In this document: piece after piece, positions 1-6,400 of the stretch
Layout: each line of letters starts with the position of its first letter
Numbering within the stretch: position 1 is the first letter of the stretch
Source of the DNA: Mucilaginibacter sp.
Lineage (GTDB): Bacteria > Bacteroidota > Bacteroidia > Sphingobacteriales > Sphingobacteriaceae
NCBI GenBank assembly: GCA_025934475.1
Contig: JAICXZ010000115.1
Location: 1-7,919 of the forward strand
DNA length: 7,919 bases
Direction of reading: 5' to 3'
Notes under the pieces: model-generated
What the model saw: only the letters and a program-made list of their open reading frames with translations
The model's database searches: none
What the model was told of the DNA's origin: nothing
Program-made: the position numbers and the translations under genes

Positions 1-228
1 ATTTCTAACAATATAGCCGAAGGCAGCGGCTCTGCCTCAAAGAAGGAGTTTGCACGCTTCCTTAATTATTCGCATCGGTCCTGTTTTGAGAATGCGAACA
101 TCCTTATCGTCCTTCATCGAAGAAAATATATTTCTGACGAACAACTGAATCATTTTTTGGAGGAATTAAATAAATTAGCCCGAAAAATCAGTAGTTTTCA
201 GAAGTATCTTAATACAGAAAATAACTAA
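1..228 (+). CDS. four-helix-bundle protein (S23 / 23S rRNA intervening-sequence protein family), 3' end only
   Basis: The frame is open from base 1 and stops at TAA 226-228, leaving 75 C-terminal residues; the start lies left of the window. The visible part begins ISNNIAEGSGSASKKEFARF, which matches the conserved family signature (S-x-N-I-A-E-G, then a K-E-F-x-R-F-L segment). It continues with FLNYSHRSCFENANI and a Lys/Glu-rich last helix ending FQKYLNTENN. The family folds as a small four-helix bundle. It was first found inside 23S rRNA intervening sequences but is common as a free-standing gene in Bacteroidota, where its function is unknown. No rRNA sequence is visible here. The gene runs in the same direction as clpP, 73 bases before the preferred clpP start, so co-transcription is possible. 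Family assignment is by recalled motif; no function is claimed. Confidence 0.85.
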   Translation: MSNNIAEGSGSASKKEFARFLNYSHRSCFENANILIVLHRRKYISDEQLNHFLEELNKLARKISSFQKYLNTENN

Positions 229-270
229 TTAACATAAGTATTCAACTTACGCATTGCTGTGGCCTAATAA

Positions 271-289
271 CGCCATGCGCCATGCGCCA
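271..289 (+). repeat. short tandem repeat, unit CGCCATG, about 2.7 copies, just upstream of clpP
   Basis: The 7-base unit CGCCATG occurs at 271-277 and 278-284, followed by a partial CGCCA at 285-289. It lies 12 bases before the preferred clpP ATG. It creates two extra ATGs (275 in the clpP frame, 282 out of frame), so the repeat bears on where clpP translation starts. It may be chance or slippage; no function is claimed. Confidence 0.6.
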
Positions 290-301
290 ACCACAAAGCA
301 A

Positions 302-1015
302 ATGAACATTGATAGAAACGAGTTCAGGAAGTATGCTGTAAAGCATCATCGTATTAATAGCCTGTATGTAGATAAATTTATCGGTAACGTTGAAAGGGCA
401 AACTTTCCGACCGGTATCGCCACGACCGGGATGACCCCGTATATCATCGAGGAGCGCCAGCTGAATGTAGCCCAGATGGACGTGTTCTCTCGTTTAATGA
501 TGGATCGTATCATCTTCCTGGGGGACGCGATCTATGACAACATTGCCAATATTATTCAGGCACAGCTGCTGTTTCTGCAGTCGGCAGATAGTAAACGCGA
601 TATTCAGATCTATATCAATTCACCTGGTGGCTCGGTATATGCAGGTTTGGGAATCTATGATACCATGCAGTTTATTTCGAACGACGTAGCAACAATCTGT
701 ACTGGTATGGCGGCATCAATGGCCGCGGTATTGTTAGTTGCCGGCACCAAGGGTAAGCGCGCCGCACTGCCACACTCAAGGGTGATGATCCACCAGCCAT
801 CAGGCGGTGCTCAGGGGCAGCAGTCGGATATCGAAATATCTTACCACGAGATCACCAAATTGAAGAAAGAATTGTACCAGATCATCGCAGACCATAGCGG
901 TGCATCGTTTGAAAAGGTTGACAAAGCTTCTGACCGTGATTACTGGATGATAGCCGAGGAGGCCGTAGAATTTGGCATGGTTGACGAAATTTTGCGCGGC
1001 AGCGGTAAAAAATAA
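302..1015 (+). CDS. clpP: ATP-dependent Clp protease proteolytic subunit ClpP
   Basis: Serine peptidase that forms the double-heptamer degradation chamber of ClpXP in the cytoplasm. From ATG 302 the protein has 237 residues. The catalytic triad is visible as Ser139 (CTGMAASM), His164 (RVMIHQP) and Asp213 (SDRDYWM), with the same spacing (25 and 49 residues) as E. coli S97/H122/D171. The oxyanion-side motif INSPGGSV (106-112) is also present. The N-terminus is some 30 residues longer than in E. coli (MNIDRNEFRKYAVKHHR onward, to about residue 40), as I recall for Bacteroidota ClpP, and may include a processed propeptide. The frame is open upstream to TTG 254 with another ATG at 275. I prefer 302 because the family-like sequence begins there and the preceding 16 codons cover a short tandem repeat. 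No strong Shine-Dalgarno is seen, which is normal in this phylum. clpX follows about 100 bases later. Confidence 0.96.
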   Translation: MNIDRNEFRKYAVKHHRINSLYVDKFIGNVERANFPTGIATTGMTPYIIEERQLNVAQMDVFSRLMMDRIIFLGDAIYDNIANIIQAQLLFLQSADSKRDIQIYINSPGGSVYAGLGIYDTMQFISNDVATICTGMAASMAAVLLVAGTKGKRAALPHSRVMIHQPSGGAQGQQSDIEISYHEITKLKKELYQIIADHSGASFEKVDKASDRDYWMIAEEAVEFGMVDEILRGSGKK

Positions 1016-1032
1016 CAATAAAACAACAAGGT

Positions 1033-1066
1033 CATTTACAACGTATTAATAATAAATACGTAAATG
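1033..1066 (+). other. AU-rich bulged hairpin between clpP and clpX
   Basis: CATTTA (1033-1038) pairs with TAAATG (1061-1066), and CGTATT (1042-1047) pairs with AATACG (1055-1060). This gives 12 base pairs, a 3-base bulge on the left arm and a 7-base loop. It begins 17 bases after the clpP stop. There is no T-run after it and the stem is AT-rich, so it is at most a weak terminator. An mRNA processing or stability element for clpP is equally possible. The pairing is seen directly; the role is inferred. Confidence 0.4.
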
Positions 1067-1072
1067 GGAACG

Positions 1073-1103
1073 TTGCATTAATGCGATATTTTCAGTAATT
1101 TTG
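1073..1103 (+). promoter_or_regulatory. candidate Bacteroidota-type promoter for clpX
   Basis: TTG at 1073-1075 is followed after 20 bases by TAATTTTG at 1096-1103. These fit the established Bacteroidota vegetative promoter pattern (TTG near -33, TAnnTTTG near -7). Transcription would start near 1108-1112, leaving a leader of only about 10 bases before the clpX ATG at 1120. A perfect 10-base palindrome, GCATTAATGC (1075-1084), overlaps the end of the -33 element and could be an operator. It suggests clpX can be transcribed apart from clpP. No experimental support is available. Confidence 0.45.
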
Positions 1104-1119
1104 ATCGAATACGACCGTG

Positions 1120-2358
1120 ATGAATAAGAATAGCAAAGAGATAAGATGTTCATTTTGCGGCGCCGGCAAGCAGGATTCGCTCATGCTCATCGCTGGTCTG
1201 GATGCTCACATTTGCGATAAATGTGTGAACCAGGCTAACGAGATTTTGGCCGAAGAACTTAAGGTTCGTAAGGTGAAAACTTCGCCCTCGTCGCCGGCTC
1301 TATTAAAGCCATCCGAGATCAAGTCTCATCTCGACCAGTATGTTATTGGCCAGGATGATGCTAAAAAGATCCTTTCGGTAGCCGTGTATAACCACTACAA
1401 GCGCCTTAATCAGCGTGTTGAAAAAGATGAGGTTGAGATTGAAAAATCGAACATCATCATGGTGGGGGAAACCGGTACAGGTAAAACTTTGCTGGCCAAA
1501 ACGCTTGCCAAAATCTTGAACGTTCCATTTTGCATTTGCGACGCGACAGTATTGACTGAAGCTGGCTATGTAGGCGAGGATGTCGAAAGTATCCTGACCC
1601 GGTTGTTACAGGCCGCGGATTACGACGTGACCGCCGCTGAAAAAGGAATTGTCTACATCGACGAAGTCGACAAAATTGCCCGCAAGAGCGACAATGCCTC
1701 TATTACCCGCGATGTTTCCGGAGAAGGTGTTCAGCAGGCTTTGCTGAAAATATTGGAAGGTACTATGGTGAACGTTCCGCCGCAGGGTGGGCGTAAGCAC
1801 CCGGATCAGAAGATGATCACGGTAAATACCAACAATATCCTCTTCATCTGCGGTGGCGCTTTTGATGGCATCGAAAAGAAGATCGCCAACAGGCTGCGTA
1901 CACAAACTGTGGGTTACAAGTTTAAAAACAGCGATGGTGACATCGATCTGAAAAACTTGTACAGATACATTACGCCGCAGGATTTGAAATCGTTTGGTTT
2001 GATCCCTGAGCTGATCGGACGTTTGCCGGTGTTGACCTATCTGAATCCTTTGGATAGGGAGGCCCTGCAAAATATCCTGGTTGAGCCTAAGAACTCCCTG
2101 CTGAAGCAGTATAAAAAGCTGTTCGAGTACGAAGGTGTCAAACTGGAGTTTGAGGAAGAGGTGCTGGATTTTATTGTCGACAAAGCGATGGAATTTAAGT
2201 TAGGTGCACGTGGGTTGCGTTCGATCTGCGAAGCCATCATGATCGATGCGATGTTCGAATTCCCCTCCAAAAAAGACATCAAGCGATTGAACGTAACGCT
2301 GGACTATGCCAGGGAGAAATTCGAGAAATCAGATCTGAAAAAATTAAAAGTCGCTTAA
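1120..2358 (+). CDS. clpX: ATP-dependent Clp protease ATP-binding subunit ClpX
   Basis: Hexameric AAA+ unfoldase that recognises tagged or damaged proteins and threads them into ClpP. From ATG 1120 it has 412 residues, the usual family length; an in-frame GTG sits directly before it at 1117. Visible features in order: N-terminal zinc-binding domain with Cys10, Cys13, Cys32 and Cys35; Walker A GETGTGKT (116-123); pore-1 loop GYVGED (149-154); Walker B VYIDEVDK with Asp181-Glu182; RKH pore loop (225-227); arginine finger in PELIGRLP (Arg301); sensor 2 in LGARGLRS (Arg364). The ClpP-docking loop reads TVGYKF, so VGY (264-266) replaces the IGF of E. coli, which I recall as usual in this phylum. 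The gene is intact and lies directly downstream of clpP, as expected for ClpXP partners. It probably has its own promoter just upstream and ends before a long hairpin. Confidence 0.97.
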   Translation: MNKNSKEIRCSFCGAGKQDSLMLIAGLDAHICDKCVNQANEILAEELKVRKVKTSPSSPALLKPSEIKSHLDQYVIGQDDAKKILSVAVYNHYKRLNQRVEKDEVEIEKSNIIMVGETGTGKTLLAKTLAKILNVPFCICDATVLTEAGYVGEDVESILTRLLQAADYDVTAAEKGIVYIDEVDKIARKSDNASITRDVSGEGVQQALLKILEGTMVNVPPQGGRKHPDQKMITVNTNNILFICGGAFDGIEKKIANRLRTQTVGYKFKNSDGDIDLKNLYRYITPQDLKSFGLIPELIGRLPVLTYLNPLDREALQNILVEPKNSLLKQYKKLFEYEGVKLEFEEEVLDFIVDKAMEFKLGARGLRSICEAIMIDAMFEFPSKKDIKRLNVTLDYAREKFEKSDLKKLKVA

Positions 2359-2387
2359 TAATAACAACAAGTTCTAAAACATATATT

Positions 2388-2428
2388 TGTATAACAAGCC
2401 CTGGTGAAACGCCGGGGTTTGTTGTATA
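2388..2428 (+). terminator. long hairpin after clpX, likely transcription terminator
   Basis: The arms 2388-2406 and 2410-2428 pair over 19 positions around an AAA loop. The GC-rich inner part is ACAAGCCCTGGTG against CGCCGGGGTTTGT. Five of the 19 pairs are G-U wobbles in the + strand RNA. It begins 30 bases after the clpX stop and precedes the next gene's start by 59 bases. The 3' side is T-rich (GGGGTTTGTTGTATATATA) but lacks a clean T-run, so an mRNA-stabilising 3' end remains possible. Confidence 0.6.
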
Positions 2429-2487
2429 TATACCAATCGAAAAGGCTTGTCGTGTTGATCCATTACAACAATTAGTATAATAGTCCT

Positions 2488-3339
2488 ATGAACGAAGAAA
2501 AAGACATCAAGAAAGAATTAGCCGAAACAGCAGTTCCCGAAGTAAACACACCAATAAAACCTGGCTTGAAGACGAAGGCAGCGATAGTAGCCAACTGGCT
2601 GCCTCGCTATACCGGCAGAGCCCTGGATCAATTTGGCAGCTACATTATCCTGACCAACTTCTCCAAATACCTGCAGCTTTTTTCTGAATGGAATGACAAC
2701 GCTCCTATCATAGGCCTTGATAAGCCAATGCAGAGCGTATCAGCGAATGGTATTACTATCATTAATTTCGGTATGGGTAGTTCAGTTGCTGCGACTATTA
2801 TGGATTTGCTGACTGCCATCAAGCCCAAAGCAGTGGTATTCCTGGGAAAATGTGGCGGACTTAAAAAGAAGAACAATGTTGGCGACCTGATTCTTCCGAT
2901 TGCTGCCATTAGGGGAGAGGGAACCTCGAATGACTATCTTCCTGCCGAAGTACCCGCACTACCCGCTTTCGCATTACAAAAGGCGATCTCAACCACCATC
3001 CGTGATTTTGGGCGCGACTATTGGACCGGAACCTGCTACACCACCAATCGCCGTGTTTGGGAGCATGACAAGGAGTTTAAAAAATACCTGAAAACACTGC
3101 GCGCGATGGCCGTAGATATGGAAACCGCTACCATTTTTACAACAGGATTTGCCAATAAGATACCTACAGGAGCATTGCTGCTTGTTTCAGATCAGCCGAT
3201 GATTCCCGAAGGTGTGAAAACAACAGAAAGTGATACGGCTGTTACCACTCAGTATGTTGAAACGCATCTGCGGGTCGGCATTGAGTCGTTGAAACAACTA
3301 ATCAATAACGGTCTTACAGTAAAACATTTGAAATTTTAG
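2488..3339 (+). CDS. amn: AMP nucleosidase, short Bacteroidota form (nucleoside phosphorylase superfamily)
   Basis: Predicted to hydrolyse AMP to adenine and ribose 5-phosphate in purine salvage and adenylate control, in the cytoplasm. The protein has 283 residues and one catalytic domain of the PNP/UDP phosphorylase fold. Visible motifs: NFGMGSS (93-99, phosphate side), FLGKCGGLKKK (118-128), GDLILPIAAIRGEGTSNDY (132-150), AVDMETAT (208-215, ribose-contacting Met-Glu) and LVSDQPMIPEG (232-242) with the likely catalytic Asp235. It lacks the separate N-terminal regulatory domain of E. coli Amn (about 484 residues), matching the putative short AMP nucleosidase family. The first 27 or so residues (MNEEKDIKKELAETAV onward) are a charged tail before the conserved part. 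No other Met precedes residue 81, so ATG 2488 is the likely start. It converges on the A2M gene, with 83 bases between the stops. Substrate specificity is inferred from family; another purine nucleosidase is the alternative. Confidence 0.88.
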   Translation: MNEEKDIKKELAETAVPEVNTPIKPGLKTKAAIVANWLPRYTGRALDQFGSYIILTNFSKYLQLFSEWNDNAPIIGLDKPMQSVSANGITIINFGMGSSVAATIMDLLTAIKPKAVVFLGKCGGLKKKNNVGDLILPIAAIRGEGTSNDYLPAEVPALPAFALQKAISTTIRDFGRDYWTGTCYTTNRRVWEHDKEFKKYLKTLRAMAVDMETATIFTTGFANKIPTGALLLVSDQPMIPEGVKTTESDTAVTTQYVETHLRVGIESLKQLINNGLTVKHLKF

Positions 3340-3425
3340 TTGATTGAGTCAGATGAAGTTGAATTGGCTCTTTCGGCGGTCGTCTAACTTAATCAACCAC
3401 TTAACCCAATCAACTTAATCAACTA
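3337..3425. terminator. inverted repeat spanning the convergent gap, possible bidirectional terminator
   Basis: TAGTTGATTGAGT (3337-3349) is complementary to ACTTAATCAACTA (3413-3425) over 13 positions with one G-U wobble. The outer ends are the stop codon of the + strand nucleosidase gene (TAG 3337-3339) and that of the - strand A2M gene (CTA 3423-3425). Inside, AACTTAATCAAC occurs twice in direct orientation (3386-3397 and 3412-3423). AAGTTGAATTGG (3356-3367) can pair instead with CCAATCAACTT (3406-3416). The loop of the outer stem is long (63 bases) and no T-run is obvious, so the terminator role is inferred from its position between converging genes. Confidence 0.45.
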
Positions 3426-6400
3426 CTCTACTGTCATCTTCTTCATCCCTTCTCGCCCATAAAACACAGGGAAATACATCATCTCGGCTTTGGCAGGGTT
3501 CAAATGATATATGCCGCCGTATCTTGGCATTAACTCAACTGTAAAAGTGTAAGTGCCTTCTTTCAGCTTGCGACTGAAAATGCTTACGCGATCTTTGAAA
3601 TACTCACGGTGTGTTTCGTTTTGCCAGTATTGATCTTTGCTCTCATATGAACAGCCGGCGGGTATTGGAATATTGACCATCACGTAATCGGCGTCTCCCT
3701 TAACTTTGACTTCTGCTTTTAATTGTACAGCTTCGCCGCCTTTCAACCTCGTTATCTTGTCGCCTTTTTTCTCGAACCAGGTCTCTACTGTGAAGTCCTT
3801 GCTAACCTTTTCGGGATTCTTGTTCCAAAATTGCTGATAACCGGTAATATAAACAGGTAGCGCGCCGGTTTTGGCTACGTTCAGTTCATCCCCGGTGAAA
3901 GTGGAAGTGTACGGGAATTTCGCTACAGTCTCATTCTTAGCGCCGGATAAAGTAAGGGTAGAAGGTTTTACCTGGCCGCCGCTCTCTACCAAAACGTCGG
4001 GCAGTATGGTTCCCAGTATCAAAGAGGTTTCGTAGGTATTGCGCCAGTCGCCGGTGTGACGCTGTTCCAGGACGTAGCCTCTTATCTTTTGCAGCAATTC
4101 GGGATGCTTGCCCTCATTTCTTAATATTTGGTAAGCCAGCACGCTGAGCTGGATGGAATTGTCAAAGAAACGATAATTTTCCTCGCCCCAATAAATGTTG
4201 CCAAACATGGTGTGACGCATCGTCATCAGAACGCTATCGAGGCTAACAGTAATTCCAGCTTGTTGCTTCAATAGGATAAGTCTGAACTGATCATATTTTG
4301 AAGGATTCTTTTCTGTTCTGGCACGACGATCCAGGGTATCACAATACTTTTGATAGTTGACCTTCGCATCCAATTTCTTCAATATTTGCAGGCAGCTTAA
4401 CTTATCGGCTCCTTTATAGCTCTCGAGCCGGTAAATCAGCAGATCGATTAGTTTTTGCTTATCCAGGTTGGTATTATAGCCTAGTTCCTGCGCCTCCAGC
4501 AGCGCTTCAGTGGCGTGGAGACTGATCCAAAGCTCCTCGCCCGTATCTTTCCACCATCCCCACGTACCGTCAGCCCTGCGGTTTTCGATTAGCTTTTTAA
4601 CGATCCGCCCGATGTTCCTGTCCCATTTAAAAGGCTCCTTCAAAAAGGCCATAGCTCGCTTTTCTACGAGCAGCCCTTTCAATTTCGATGCCAGTTGCTC
4701 GTTGCACAGGTATTGATAGTTTCTTAGTTTTTGGGTTTCGTGCAATATTGTCGGTAATAACGAGGCTTCGGCCCTGAAGGTAACCGGCCCCATTCCGGGA
4801 TCAAACTTCATATTTACTGTTGTATCCTTTTCCAGCGCCGCAAATATGCCCTTGGTCTCCTCTGTGCCTTGTTCAACCAAAGGGATTTTCCGCATCTCCC
4901 CATCGAAATAGCCATTATCACGTTTGATAGAGTATTCGAAAGTGAGACTGTCGGTGCCTTCGGCAGTAACACTCATAGTATCGATATGAGCATTTTTAAC
5001 GCTTAAAGTATCGTTGATAATCAACTTGCCATTATAGCTGAAGCTCCTGCCCGTTTTTACGTTTTCAGCGGTATAGTTCATTACTTTACCGATCACGTTC
5101 ATCTGGTCGCCCCTCACTGCAAATTGTGGTGATACAAGGTTCGCGCTTACGGGTCTAAACGATTTGATTTGCGCTTCATGGAAGCCCACCTGTTTTTGCG
5201 CGTTTATTGCGATAACAAATGTGCGCCAGTTGGTTATGTCATCCGGGAATGTGGTTGTAAAGCCCGCTTTGCCTTCGGCGTCAGTAACCAGTTTGGGCTG
5301 CCAGTACGCGTAGTCCGAAAAGTTTTTACGCAGTTTTTGCTCTCCGGCCGGCAGCTTCGAAATATCGGCGTCAGGTAAAGACGAAGAGGTCGTACTTTTT
5401 TTGGTGACAATAATAATTGCTCCATTAGCGGCTTGTGCTCCATACAAAGCCGTCGCAGCCGCATCTTTCAATATCGTAATGTTTGCAATACTACCTGGAC
5501 TGATAGAACCCATACTTGTCATAGGCACACCGTCTATAATAAATAAGGGGCTTTTACCGGCTTCGACTGACTTAAACCCTCTTAACATGATGGTACCCGG
5601 TGCTGATGTAGAATCTAATGTAAATACGCCTATTGCGGCAACTTTACCCTGAAGGGCCTGGTAGGTATAGTTGTTTTCGATCGTTGTAATTGAGGCTACG
5701 GCATAAGCGAGGTCTTTTTTGCGAACCGAACCATAACCTACTACCACTACTTCGCGCAGCTCGCTGGAAGTTGGAACAAGCGCTATTTTCAGATCCTCAC
5801 CTGGCCTAAATGACACCTGGCTGGTTTGATAGCCGATATAGCTGACTACAAGGCTCCCTGGTGCCGCCACATTTAACACAAAGCGGCCCTTTGTATCAGT
5901 TACCACACCGTAGCTGGTACCTTTTAACTTAACAGTGCAGCCAATTACGGGCTGCTTGTCATCGACGCCGATGACCGTGCCTGCAATCCGGTTGGTCAAA
6001 TTGTGTGTGTCCAGATACCTATCATTAAAGGCTTCCTTGATCTTCAATGCATCGTTCTCAATATCAAAATCTGAGTTCTCACTGGCGCTTGTCCGGTTCT
6101 CGATCACTTTATTGATCTTGATGCTCAGCGAGTCGGGCCGGTGGGTTGCTTTGACAAAGAATTTGTAGTAATTGAATCCTGCTGCCTTTACTTCAATATT
6201 CTCTTTCAGATCGTAATAGTTGTTTTTCAAAAGGAAAAGCGCGCGATATTTTCCTTTCGGTAATCTATCAAAATCGGTTATTGAGCCCGGATATATACGT
6301 ACGAAATCCAGGTCGTTATATCTGTAAAGTATCACATTCTTGATAAAAGGGGTAGGGTTTGCTTTATTGCCATCTCTCACCAATATAAGGCGCCCGTAGT

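Noticed and set aside
1..228. A 23S rRNA intervening sequence, suggested by the S23-family protein
   Set aside because: Neither the left end nor the following bases resemble rRNA; the gene sits next to clpP as a free-standing coding region.
1606..2070. 154-codon open frame on the - strand inside clpX
   Set aside because: It lies fully antisense to a strongly conserved gene and its translation shows no recognisable domain; an overlap artefact.
2382..2389. TATATTTG, an exact TAnnTTTG -7 promoter match before the nucleosidase gene
   Set aside because: No TTG lies at the right distance upstream, and the implied transcription start would fall inside the hairpin at 2388-2428.
2476..2481. TATAAT six bases before the nucleosidase ATG
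   Set aside because: It is a sigma70-style box rather than the Bacteroidota type, with only a weak TTG at 2455-2457, and would imply a leaderless message. It may be real but is not supported enough to list.
5234..5464. Overlapping open frames on both strands in the plug region, which could suggest a frameshift
   Set aside because: The main - strand frame runs without a break through carboxypeptidase-like, plug and A2M core motifs, so no frameshift is needed.
5397..5987. A separate SusC/TonB-dependent receptor gene, possibly broken
   Set aside because: The sequence is in frame with A2M domains on both sides, with no stop or start between them, and no barrel remnant follows.
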